Of a stretch of DNA of 35,693 bases, positions 10,961 to 19,875 are shown piece after piece. The position numbers were made by a program, and so were the translations under genes. Source of the stretch: Emiliania huxleyi CCMP1516 (Eukaryota > Haptophyta > Isochrysidales > Noelaerhabdaceae); the NCBI RefSeq assembly GCF_000372725.1, contig NW_005197951.1:24162-59854 (forward strand). The letters run 5' to 3'. The notes under the pieces were generated by a model. It was not told the origin of the DNA. It saw nothing but the letters and a program-made list of their open reading frames with translations, and made no database searches. Numbering within the stretch: position 1 is the stretch's first letter; each line of letters begins with the position of its first letter.

Positions 10961-11341
10961 GTGGCGGCGTGCCGTCCTCCCATGACCCATCCCTCCGCCC
11001 TTGGGCCGCGTGTTTTCTTTCTTGTTCCGATATACAAGATATATATTGTGCACCGTCCGTCCCGCGCGTCCGTCCCTGTTCGTGTTCGTACCGAAAACTT
11101 AAAGAATCCGAGGGCGGCCCACTCTGCGGACCACTAATACTTGCACACACTCGACCGTTAAGGCCATCGGAAGGAGGCGGCGCGCATGTGCAGCCTCGCC
11201 GGATGTCTCGAGAGGCCGGGTGTGAGGAGGCAGCGGGCATGCGGTTCTGAGCGAGGTCTGGCGTTGCGCGAAGCGGTGGCGGGCAGAGCGAGCGGGCGCG
11301 ACCGGCGCCCTCCTCTCCCGAGGCCGCCTCTTTCCGCCGTC

Positions 11342-12016
11342 TCAGAGCTTCTTCGGGTCCTTGGCCGGCTTCTTGGAGGGGAGCGCCTGTGGCGACGGGG
11401 GCGGAGACCGGAGAGTGGGTCGCATTCGCAGCGGCGGGCCGAGAGGAGAGAGAGAGAGGGAGGCGGCAAGGGAGGGGAGAGGCGGCAAGCGAGGAGAGGC
11501 GAGACGGAGAAGAGAGAGAGAGAGGGAGAGGCGCCAAGGGAGGAGGGAGGCGGGAGGCGCCTTCTCGAGCAGCTCGACGGCAAGACCCACGAAGACGAGG
11601 GTGCAGCCGGCCTGCAGGGAGGGTCCGAGGACGGGTCCGAGAAGGGTCCGGGGAGGGCGGGGAGGGCGAGGGTAGCAGCCAACCCACTGCATCTCGTCGA
11701 GCGAGTTGGACGGATTGCGCAGCACCTGGGGTGGGAGGGGTGCGACTCGTCAAACAGGAAGGAGGGACTGGCAGGGTGCGAATGTGTCGCGGACGTCGCG
11801 TGGACGCGTCTCCGGTCCGAGAGATCGCACAGCAGCGCGCGGCGATCCTCCCGACCAGCTGTCGCGGCTGCATCTCGGCTGCATCTCGGCTGCATCTCGA
11901 CTGCATCTCGGCTGTCTCTCGCAGCACCGAGTAGACGGTCGAGAAGATCTTGCGCGTCGTCGTGACCTGGAAGAGAGAGGGCGAGGCTCGCTCGAAGGCC
12001 ATGTCTCGGCTGTGTG

Positions 12017-12052
<36 letters not shown>

Positions 12053-12054
12053 AC

Positions 12055-12089
<35 letters not shown>

Positions 12090-13246
12090 CCCTCCCCCCC
12101 TCTCTCTCTCTCTGCTCTCTCGCCGCTCTCGACCTCGACCACGCCTCGGCTCTCTCCCGCCTCGGCTCTCTCCCGCCTACTCCGTGGCCGTCGCGGCTCT
12201 CTCTCCCTCTCCCTCTCTCTCTCTCCCAACTACGCCGTGACCGTGGACAGCAGCAGCGGCCCGAACTGCGTGATGGTGTAGTAGATGAAGTTCTGGCCGA
12301 CGGCGGAGGCGAGCGAGTAGATGAGCACCGCCTGCAGCACCTCCGGGTGCCGGCTGCAGAAGGCGAACCCCTCCGTCAGGTGGCCTAGCAGACACACACA
12401 CACATATAGCAGCCCACACGCCGCCCCGTCACCGGCCGGCGTTCCGCAGTCGCTGCTGCCGGCGGCGGGGCGGCGGCGGAAGCGGCGGCGAGCGGCGGCG
12501 AGCGGCGGCGAGTGGTGGCAGGTACGGCGGTAAACGCTAATGGTGCCGAGTGGTGGCGCACCTGTCGCTAGGCCGAGCGCCGCGGCAACCAAGCAGCCCG
12601 ACGCGTTTGTCCAAAACATGGACTCGTGCATGGTGGGCTTGGCCTTGGGGTCGGAGGGGTTGAGCGCCTTGGTCGACGCCTTGACCCTGTCCTGCAGCCC
12701 GCCCGTCACCGCGTCCATCACCAGCGACGCCGCGATGAGCCACAGGCCGTATGCCGAGTCCTCGCCGCCGCCCTTCTTCTTGCCTCCAAAGTTGAAGACG
12801 GTGACGCCGAGCGTGATGAGCGCGACCTGCAGGTACTTGACGAGGTCGTACGACTTGCCGCCCAGCAGGATGCCGCCCGCCATCACCGGCACCATCTTGC
12901 ACGACTTGCCCAGCACCTGCGTCGGAAAGGAGACGTACCGCAGCGCCTCGTTCGAGGCGGCCATCGCGAGCATCTGCGAGATGCCCGAGTTGAAGATCTC
13001 CTTGTGCGGGATCTTGATGCCCGAGCCGCCGAGCACCGCCATCCCCAGCAGCGCGATGGCGGCGTTGATGCCGCGCTCGGCCGTCAGCGCGAGGAAGGTG
13101 AAGGCAAACTTCTCGCCCTTGACCTTGTCCGAGCCGCCGTACTCCTTCTTGTAGACGTCCTCCTGCAGGACGGCAAAGTAGGAGAAGCTGGCGAAGATGC
13201 CGGCGCACGCGAAGAGGAGCTTGAAGGCGTCCGCCACGGCGCCCAT
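11342..13246 (-). CDS. SLC35B1: SLC35B1-type nucleotide(-sugar) transporter, six exons
   Basis: Exons 13246-12562, 12384-12242, 11966-11928, 11725-11684, 11611-11561 and 11386-11342 join to 1005 nt (334 aa) with matching phases. The protein is a multi-pass membrane protein of the UAA/SLC35B family. The diagnostic segment FPTQVLGKSCKMVPVM lies in exon 1, and the TTTRK...STVYSV and DEMQW|AGCTLVFVGL segments are restored only by splicing. Family members sit in the ER or Golgi membrane and exchange nucleotide sugars or ATP/ADP. The C-terminus is lysine-rich (KKPAKDPKKL), in line with ER retention in relatives. Exons 3-5 are only 39, 42 and 51 nt. Four introns start GT and the last GC, and most begin with the same bases as the following exon. 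The gene is divergent from the gene at 13436. Confidence 0.92.
11868..11925. repeat. CTCGGCTGCAT array in SLC35 intron
   Basis: There are about five copies of an 11-nt unit (plus strand TGCATCTCGGC) in the 202-nt intron 11726-11927. It is closely related to the array in the PPR intron at 5255-5345. Confidence 0.85.
12017..12120. repeat. GT and CT microsatellites in SLC35 intron
   Basis: (GT)n at about 12017-12052 is followed by (CT)n with C-runs to about 12120, inside the 275-nt intron 11967-12241. Confidence 0.9.
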
Positions 13247-13435
13247 GGTTGCAGCGGAGGAGCGGGTGGCGCCCACGAGACTCGTCCTGGTGATGACAGA
13301 AAAAAGATGAAACTTAGTTCCGTGAAATGAGCCCACGGCTCTACTAGTGGACGAGTACAGGATGGATCGACTGGATGGATCGGACCTGGACTCGCGCGAC
13401 AGCTTCTGGCTCATCAGCTCTTCTCGCATTCTGCT
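13247..13435. promoter_or_regulatory. divergent intergenic promoter region
   Basis: This 189-bp gap separates the start codons of the minus-strand SLC35-type gene and the plus-strand gene at 13436. It must contain both 5' UTRs and promoters. I see no clear TATA box, and the assignment rests on position only. Confidence 0.5.
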
Positions 13436-14731
13436 ATGGCAACCAAAACGATCACGTATCTTCAGGCCGAGGGCGACGCCAATGAGCGCTTCGCGGCACG
13501 CGGTGCGCACAACCTGCTCCTCGAAGGCGAGGCACAGCGCCAGGCTTTCCTGGGATCCATCGCCGGTTTGTCGCTGGTGGATGGGATCAAGGAAATGGAG
13601 TGGCCAGTCCTCGCGGAAGTGGTCATGCCGTTCGTCACCCTCGCGCCGGACGCGTGGGAATCGGGCTACGGCGCGGTGTACATCGATGAAGACGCATGGT
13701 CCCGTTGGGCTGAAGCCATGTCAATGCTGATTGCAGACATGGGCAAAGCCGCATGGACCAAGGCATACGAGGAGATCATGAAGAGGCTGGAGGCAGCGAG
13801 TGAGGACATCAAGCAGAAGATGCACCTGCGCCTGGCAGACCTAGCGCCAGTGCAGCCGGAGGTGCACTACGCGGAGGAGGGAAACGCTGCCCAGAGGGCT
13901 GCTGCAGCCGCAAAGAACAAGGCTACGCAGGATCGGGCGTTTTTGAAGGAGCTCAAGCTGGGAGATCTCGCGGGCTCTGACGGGCGACTCGTATTCTTCG
14001 CGCGGGCGGCGGCGGCGATGGGAAGCCACGTGACAGTCTCCTCGCGGGATGCAAAGTCGTTCATGAAGGCGGTGCGGGCCATCCGCAATGCCGCAGAGAC
14101 CAAGATGGGCGAGGACCTCGATTCCGAGGAGTGCGCACTCGCCTTCAAGGGCATGCTGACGGCGGAGCCCGTCATGCCGGTCCTAATGAATCTTACCAAG
14201 ACGGCGGGCGGTCCGGCCGCGCGGATCAACCTTCGGCGCATGGCGTGGGTGTGGAGCGGGGATCGGCCGGTGGGGGAAGCTGAGCTTGCCCCGCTGTTGA
14301 AGGAAAACTTCCACGCTGCGCTTGCATGCTTTGACGCGGTCCGGGCTATGGTGGGCTCGGCGGTGGACGGCTCGTCGCTCCCGGCCGACGCCGGGCGCGT
14401 GTACTCGTCAGTGTCAACAGTGGCCATTCGCGTCGGCGTGCTCAGGAATGGAGATCATCTTGGGCCCGCATCGCTCAAAGAGTTGGAGCACAAGATGAAG
14501 CACTTGCGCGGCACGCTCGAGGGAGCTCGGTACACGGCAAAGACCATGTCCGAGCGATGCGACGAAGTGGTGTCCATGCTCCAGGCTGTGGCCCGCAACG
14601 CGAGAAGTGAAATGCGTCAAGCCCAAAGCCTGAAACGCGAAGTACAAAGCACAAAGATGAAGTTTTTTAGAAGGTGCAAGCGTGAAGTTGAAGTGTCTTC
14701 TGAAGTGCTAAGGCTCAAGTCCGAAGCCTGA
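13436..14731 (+). CDS. single-exon gene, protein of unknown function
   Basis: A 431-aa frame opens with ATG right after a short divergent intergenic gap and has consistent codon use throughout. The product looks soluble and mostly helical, with no signal peptide or membrane segment. Residues about 340-431 are rich in Lys/Glu/Arg and probably coiled coil (LKELEHKMKHLRGTLEGARY). I do not recognise the family. The last about 35 residues are encoded by the beginning of a degenerate tandem repeat that continues past the stop codon, so the C-terminus may be recently added. It is the only long gene in the window without introns, which could mean recent arrival by retroposition or transfer. Confidence 0.75.
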   Translation: MATKTITYLQAEGDANERFAARGAHNLLLEGEAQRQAFLGSIAGLSLVDGIKEMEWPVLAEVVMPFVTLAPDAWESGYGAVYIDEDAWSRWAEAMSMLIADMGKAAWTKAYEEIMKRLEAASEDIKQKMHLRLADLAPVQPEVHYAEEGNAAQRAAAAAKNKATQDRAFLKELKLGDLAGSDGRLVFFARAAAAMGSHVTVSSRDAKSFMKAVRAIRNAAETKMGEDLDSEECALAFKGMLTAEPVMPVLMNLTKTAGGPAARINLRRMAWVWSGDRPVGEAELAPLLKENFHAALACFDAVRAMVGSAVDGSSLPADAGRVYSSVSTVAIRVGVLRNGDHLGPASLKELEHKMKHLRGTLEGARYTAKTMSERCDEVVSMLQAVARNARSEMRQAQSLKREVQSTKMKFFRRCKREVEVSSEVLRLKSEA

Positions 14732-14830
14732 AGCCCGAAGCCCGAGTGTTTTGTGAAGTGCAAAGGCTCAAGTCCGAAGCCCGAAGCCCAAAGTCGAAGA
14801 GTGTCTTGTGAAGTGCAAAGTGTAAAACCG
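14600..14830 (+). repeat. degenerate tandem repeat at a gene end
   Basis: Units containing AAGGCTCAAGTCCGAAGCC, GAAGTGCAAAG and related words repeat several times. The array spans the stop codon of the preceding gene at 14731, contributing coding sequence before it and 3' UTR after it. Confidence 0.7.
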
Positions 14831-15015
14831 GTCTCGCTAAACTGCAAAAAGCCCAACGAGAGGTGAGAGCCTCGCGCGCACAGGACGTAGAGGTGGGCAT
14901 ACCTGACTCTAACACCAACTCTCGCGGGATTTCACCCTCCACACACAACCCTCCAGTCTAGACACGCCTCTTGCAAGACCGGGTTATGCTAGTTGACGAA
15001 AGTGGGTGGCTACTT

Positions 15016-16829
15016 CTAGTCCTTCTTCCCGCCACCGGCAACGGCGCGGCGCGGGCGCTCGGCCACGCCGGTGCCGGTGGCGGTTGCGGCGGCGGCAGCG
15101 TCGCCCGGCGTCACCTTCTGCATGGCTGCGGCGACAGCGGCCTCGACAGCTGGCCCGACGGCGGCGGCGACAGCTGGCGCGACGGCGGCGGCGGCGGCCT
15201 CTGCGACAGCAGGGCCGAGGGCCTCTTGGACAGCTCGGGGAATGCGCGCCTCGAGGGCGGCGACGGCCGCCGCGATCTTCGATTTGGTTTCGGCGCGCAT
15301 CTCGACCTTGAGCTCCTCGGAGAGCCCCTGCCGCAGGCCGGCGGACGGGAGGTGAGCTAAGTCACGGCCGGGAAGGGACTGGACTGGCTGCTACGTAGGA
15401 GAAGCGGTGGCGGTAGCGAGGGAGGCGGGGGCGTGGGCACCCCTGCCGGCGGCGTCGTCGAGCTGCCCTCACCCTCCTCGCTCTTCCCCTTGTCCTTCTT
15501 CTTCTTCTCCTTCTATGCGGTGGCACAAGCAAGGGCTTGTGAGATACGCGGGGCGGGCTTGCTGGGGGCAGGCTGGGCGGCGGCGGGGGCAGCGGCGAGG
15601 GCAGTGGCGGCAGCGGCGAGGGCAGTGGCGGCAACAGAGGTTCAGGGGACGACAGCGGAGGCGACACTCGGCGTGACGGTGGCAGCGGATTAGCGGAGGG
15701 CGGGCTGGGAGGCGGTGGCGACGGCAACGGCGGGGCGGGCTTCGGCGGTAGAAGCGAGGGCGGCGGTGGGCTCGGTGGTGGTAGGGCGAGGGTGGCGATG
15801 GAGGCGGCGGCGACGGCGGCGGATGCGACAGCGGCGGCGGACTCGGTGGTGGTGGGCTGGAAGGCGGTGGCGAGGGTCACGTCGAGCCGGTTGCCAGCGT
15901 CGATCCACGCCTGCACCGCCTTCTCGTCCACCACCTCGGCGCCAGGCTAGGCGGAGGCGGTAAGGGCGGCGGAGAGGAGGGCGGCGGCGGGCTCGGGGGC
16001 GGTGGCGAGGGCGGTGGTGGTGGTGATCGGAGGCGGTGGTGGGGCGGCCGGGTGGGAGGCGGCGGCGACGGCGTAGGCAGGTGGGCGGCGGGGGCGAGGT
16101 CTGGGTGGAGGCAGCCGCTGGTGGTAGGCGGCGGTGATGCGCGGCGGTGAAAGAGGCGCTGGCGAGGGAGGGGCGGGCGGAGCACCTTGTCAGCCTTGTC
16201 CTTCTTATGCTTCTTCCGATCCTTCTTCTCGCCCGCCTCCTTCTCGACCTTCTGGCGCTTGCGGGCAGCCTCCTCCTGAAAGTCGGCGAAGCTGCCGGTG
16301 TCGCTGCGGCCGGAGTCGCTGTCGGCGTCGAGGTCATCATCCTGGCGCATTCGCGCAACAACAATAGAGTGAGTCCAGTCTAGCCCCCATGCAAAGTTGC
16401 TCTCGTCCAAGCCTCTCCTCCTCTCCTGCACCTCGTCTTCCAATTCGTCGTCCGCGGCGCCGCAGAAGGCCGCCTGGTTTCCCGGCTCGTCCTTGGAGCC
16501 GTACAGCAGCTCGAGCGTCCCGCCCGTACGGGCGACACTCAGGTACTCGTTGTCCTTGTCCTGGGTGAAGGGGACGCCCTTGGCAGAGGTGAAGAAGATG
16601 GATCCCCAGCTGTCGTTGCCGATCTTTGAGAGGTTGGAGACAACTTCCTTCCTCAGGTCGCTGACCTTGAGCATCGCCAGCCCCTTCTGATTCGAATTCC
16701 AGTTCCCAACCTTGATTGGGCCAACCACGAACTCGAGGCCGGCGGTACCCTGCATCGGGCCAAATAGGCGGAGGCCGTCCTTCGTCTTCTCGGTCAGCTC
16801 CGCCTTGCGGAGGATAATCGAGCGGCTGT
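15016..16829 (-). CDS. unknown Lys/Ala-rich protein, multi-exon, incomplete model
   Basis: Parts I can place are an exon from about 16829 to 16186, one starting 15934, one at 15512-15441 and a last one from about 15327 to the stop at 15016. The first contains a globular-looking part (TEKTKDGLRLFGPMQGTAGL, then DNEYLSVARTGGTLELLYG), an acidic stretch and a basic nuclear-type run (KKDRKKHKKDKADK). The second begins VVDEKAVQAWIDAGNRLDV. The third is KEKKKKDKGKSEEGEG. The last is an alanine-rich helix ending in GGGKKD. The 5' end is unresolved: sequence above 16830 is palindromic and repeat-like. Proline- and alanine-rich frames between exons are probably intronic. I do not recognise the family; nuclear localisation is only suggested by the basic runs. 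Confidence 0.55.
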
Positions 16830-16960
16830 ATGGGGCGCTTTGCCCCCGGGGGGCCCTTTGGGGCCCCTCCAGGGGGCGACCCCTCCGGGGAGGCCGGCCC
16901 TCCCCGTGCCGGTTCTCCCCAACCAACCCCGCCGGCAGCGCGAGCTGCCGGCCATATTGA
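16826..16960. repeat. GC-rich palindromic insert
   Basis: The segment contains nested GGGCCC/GGGGCCCC palindromes and CCTCCGGGGAGG. It is bracketed by similar words (ATCGAGCGGCT on the left, ATTGAGCGGTT on the right). It interrupts the 5' part of the gene at 15016-16829, and could be an intron or a small inserted element. Confidence 0.4.
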
Positions 16961-17150
16961 GCGGTTCAACCGCGTCGCGCACTCGTCCCAACCGAGGGCC
17001 GCAGACTCGTTCTGCGCGCCAACGGCTGGTGACGCTGTGTTGCCCTTGAGCTAGTCCTTCCCCGGTCGCCTAGCCTCTGCGCTGTCTGGCGGACGCCTGT
17101 ATGCCATGCACGCGGACCACGCTTGCGTGGATACGTGGCTGGCAGGCAGA

Positions 17151-17178
17151 CCCGTGTGCGGGGTAACCCGCGCACGGG
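17151..17178. repeat. 12-bp hairpin with GTAA loop
   Basis: CCCGTGTGCGGG, GTAA, CCCGCGCACGGG forms a near-perfect stem with a single T-G pair. It lies about 300 nt outside the left iteron array of the Rep element. It lacks the conserved nonanucleotide of known CRESS virus origins, so an origin role is only a guess. Confidence 0.5.
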
Positions 17179-17453
17179 GAAGCTTCACGGGTTCGAGCCG
17201 TCAAACATTGAGCAGCGGAGGTGTGCCGAGGGGGACCGGGAGGCGGTAAGCCGTCGTCGCCCGGCGCTGCATGCAGCACCGTGGCGATGGCGCTAAGAGG
17301 TTCCTCTTTTCCGCGCCCCCCCCGCAAGGCGCGCGATACACACGGGTCTCGGATTTCAAGATTAGAGACCCCTGGAGAGCTAACGAAGTGGCAAAAACAG
17401 GCTCTCAGCGGCCGTAGAGTCTACCTCCGTTTCGGCCTGCCTGTCTGCGACGG

Positions 17454-17491
17454 CCGTCACTCCCCTCCCAATCCGTCGCTTTCCGTCACTT
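17454..17491 (+). repeat. left iteron pair CCGTCACTT
   Basis: CCGTCACT(C) at 17454-17461 and CCGTCACTT at 17483-17491. The second is followed by GGAAGCCGGGAAAGTTCCG, which is closely matched at the right array (GGAGGGCCGGGAAGTTTCG on the minus strand). In both cases the shared block lies about 50 nt before the start of an ORF, as expected for a shared promoter or origin-linked control site. Confidence 0.7.
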
Positions 17492-17547
17492 GGAAGCCGG
17501 GAAAGTTCCGCACCTCGTGTGTCACGCGGCCACTCCAGCGTTGGGGT

Positions 17548-18192
17548 ATGACGCGCACCATGCTCGAGGCCGCCACCGCCTCCACCGTCCCCAAAACGAA
17601 GTGGGGCGTGAACCTCCAGCGCAGCATGCGCCATGCAACCTCCTACGAGTGCGTGGTCAAAGATGTCCAGCGCGCACAGCGCAACGCGCGCACTCCCGTC
17701 CCCCCGATTCCAGGCAACGCATACCCGACAGTTGCGGAGGGCATCGACTTTGTGCTCGGCTGCCTCCAGAAGATGGGCGCAGACCGCGATACGCTCAAGA
17801 TCGAAGCGCAGACACTGTGTCTGCTTGGCGACTACTACGAGGACTGGGTGCTCAATACCTCGTGGCGTCGCGTCAGCCTCGAGCCCCGCGAGGCGACCGA
17901 CCACGGCTCGCCCTCCATCGGCGCCGCCACCGCCGCGACCACGCCGAAGCGGCGCCGCGACCCGGCGGTCACGGCCGTCGCGACGGTGAGCGTCGCGACG
18001 CAAGTCTCCGGCCCGCCCGCCGCCACGCGGGCGCCGGCAAAGCGGCGCAGACTCGACTCTGCCATTCCGTACGTCATGGCGGACGGCTCGATCGACACCA
18101 AGATCTTCGACTCATGCCACCGCATCTCGCGCCGTGCGACCGACCACTGGTTCGGGCTCATGGCAAATCTGACCGACGGGCGCTTCTTCTAG
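17548..18192 (+). CDS. Rep-element ORF1, unknown, 214 aa
   Basis: ATG at 17548 follows the left iteron block by about 55 nt; an open frame continues upstream to about 17221 but looks non-coding and crosses the iterons. The N-terminal half looks globular (AEGIDFVLGCLQKMGADRDT, then LCLLGDYYEDWVLNTSW). The second half has two basic clusters (PKRRRD, AKRRRL) around an Ala/Thr-rich linker and a conserved-looking tail (DHWFGLMANLTDGRFF). The basic clusters would suit a nucleic-acid-binding or capsid-like protein, but I recognise no family. It converges on the left Rep remnant. Confidence 0.6.
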   Translation: MTRTMLEAATASTVPKTKWGVNLQRSMRHATSYECVVKDVQRAQRNARTPVPPIPGNAYPTVAEGIDFVLGCLQKMGADRDTLKIEAQTLCLLGDYYEDWVLNTSWRRVSLEPREATDHGSPSIGAATAATTPKRRRDPAVTAVATVSVATQVSGPPAATRAPAKRRRLDSAIPYVMADGSIDTKIFDSCHRISRRATDHWFGLMANLTDGRFF

Positions 18193-18308
18193 GCCGAGAG
18201 AGAGGGCCCAAGCCGCACGAGGATCCACAACAAGAGTGTCGGGCCGCGGCGCGTGTAGGGTGTGACGGTAACATGTACATGTATTAAACAACGCAAGAAA
18301 CAACATGC
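18193..18308. other. convergent 3' gap inside Rep element
   Basis: This short gap lies between the ends of ORF1 (+) and the left Rep remnant (-). It presumably holds overlapping 3' ends; an AT-rich patch with ATTAAA is near 18284. Confidence 0.4.
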
Positions 18309-18536
18309 TCAGGCAGAAATAGTACACTCTTCAATAGATGTGATGCGGCGCCGCAGCTGCCCGCTTTCCCAGCTGTCGACACCGGTCAGGTCCGGGTACC
18401 AGTCTCGTGGATGCATGGGAGAGGTGATGATGACGCGTTTGATGCGGGACTCCTTCATGCCGCCCTTGACCTGAAGCTGGTACGGGTATTTGTCAAGCAT
18501 GGTGAGAAGGAAACCGTAATCCAGCTGGCCTCGGTA
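18309..18536 (-). pseudogene. Rep helicase C-terminal remnant, left copy
   Basis: The 75 codons to the stop match the end of the SF3 helicase of CRESS-DNA Rep proteins. They begin YRGQLDYGFLLTMLD (just after Walker B), followed by KGG, then motif C with VIITS and HPRDWYPDL, and an arginine-finger-like QLRRRI. The segment starts after a good acceptor (CTCTTGCCAAG), so it may once have been a downstream exon. I found no Walker A or HUH endonuclease upstream on this strand, where 18540-19060 looks non-coding. In intact relatives this enzyme starts rolling-circle replication and unwinds DNA. Here only the C-terminal part survives. Confidence 0.65.
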
Positions 18537-19067
18537 CTTGGCAAGAGAGAGGAAGCAGCATGCCCAGCGCGATCGGTCGGTATGCGCGAGAGCCGTGAAA
18601 GGTAACGGGAGATTGAGAGGCGCTGGGAGGCGAGCACACTGGCACGTTGACGAGGAGGCAGATGCGGGGCGGTCGACACATGCAATGTGGAACCTGGCGT
18701 GTGGCCTCTCGCGCCTCGTTGACTGGCCGCTGCACCGTTCGCGGATAAACCTGCGGTGACGAGATGCACGTTGCCAGTCGACGTCACCGTCAGGTGGGGT
18801 GGGCTGTGTGTGGCGAGGCGAGGAGGAATATGGAGGGGGCGGGTGGGCGAAGCTACCGCTCGACCGTTCCGGGGAGGCCGGTGCGGGAAGAAAAACGAAA
18901 AACGACGGCCTTCGAAAAACACACGTGAGAAAGAAAGAATTTAAACAAAACACGTCGCTCTCACAGCAGACAGGCTCGACCCACGTGCGAAAGATAGAAA
19001 CACAGCAGGCTTTTGTCCGCTGGCCTCTGGGAGATAGGGCTCCCAGACTTGTTTTCTTTTTTCTCTG

Positions 19068-19201
19068 AAGTGACGGACGGTTCGAAGTGACGGCTTCCAA
19101 GTGACGGCCTCTGGAAACTTCCAAGCAGCAGTCACTTCGAAGTGACGGCCCGTCGACGTGGCATCTGACGACCGCCCTTGGCGACGGGCCAAAAGTGACG
19201 G
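19068..19201. repeat. central iteron array, six copies
   Basis: AAGTGACGG occurs at 19068, 19085, 19099, 19140 and 19193, and an inverted AGTCACTT ends at 19137 facing the fourth copy, making CACTTCGAAGTG. The array lies between the two divergently oriented Rep remnants, where the origin and Rep promoters of a small replicon would be. Confidence 0.8.
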
Positions 19202-19204
19202 CTT

Positions 19205-19558
19205 ATGGCGGCCTCAGTCTGTGCGACCTGGCAGGTTCCTGAGGTGCACGTGTTTCACGGGGCAAGTTGCACGGGTAAGACGTTTCGCGCAGATCAAATG
19301 ACCGGCAGCGACGTGTACAAGTGTACTGGTAGTCGGACATGCCTGCGCCGCTACAGCGGGCAGGCAGACGTCTTTCTCGATGATTACTGCGGCGAATTGC
19401 CTGTCCATCTGCTCCTCGTCCTGCTGGATGGAAGGGATGCATATTCCCAATGCCGACGAGTTGTGATCACCTCAAACGCTCCTCCCGAGAGGTGGTATCC
19501 AGACCTCGAGGACAGCACAAAGAGCTCTTCTGCGCCGCTTGGGCCGTCTAGCCAGTGA
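19205..19558 (+). pseudogene. Rep helicase remnant, right copy
   Basis: The frame starts next to the last central iteron. It carries PEVHVFHGASCTGKTF (Walker A, with Cys in place of the usual Gly or Thr), DVFLDDYCGE (Walker B) and VVITSNAPPERWYPDL (motif C), in the order and spacing of a CRESS Rep SF3 helicase. About ten residues between Walker B and motif C that the left copy has are missing. After motif C the arginine-rich end continues in the +1 frame to about 19601, so there is a frameshift. An acceptor-like GACCTGGCAG precedes VPEV, so an upstream exon with the endonuclease domain could have existed, but none is visible. Domain identity is fairly certain; function is lost or doubtful. 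Confidence 0.75.
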
Positions 19559-19875
19559 CCAATCGCTCGGGTACACCCACATCACAACCACGCACACGTG
19601 ACGCCTCTCATTACGGCTCTGTACCAACCGCGGTCCAGTTGAGTTGGTTGCGTCGCTCAGAGCCGTACTGGTGTGAGCCGTGACTGGTGTATGAAGCGCA
19701 CGCTGAGGCCGAAATAGACCGTGTAAGGAAGTGAAAATGGTACGCGCAAAGAATGTGAACCTTGATAGAAAATGTAATTTGATGATGCATACAGCAGCAA
19801 ACATGACACAACCTCGAGAGCAGTCTCTGTCATGGGGCCCGCCTACTCCAATACGCAATGCAGAACGCTACACTT

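Larger units (their letters stand above)
9301..11341. other. intergenic, short repeats only
   Basis: I find no supported gene in this stretch. It contains a 24-bp sequence that occurs twice (near 9408 and 10937), a perfect hairpin (10361-10399) and an ATCGC-rich patch (about 10635-10700). The last part may hold the 3' UTR of the SLC35-type gene. Confidence 0.45.

Noticed and set aside
13867..14427. Minus-strand frame opposite the single-exon gene
   Set aside because: It is the antisense shadow of a coherent plus-strand gene and shows no family features.
17120..17215. tRNA-like GGTTCGAGCC box
   Set aside because: No matching acceptor stem or anticodon arm could be folded around it; only the local 12-bp hairpin is real.
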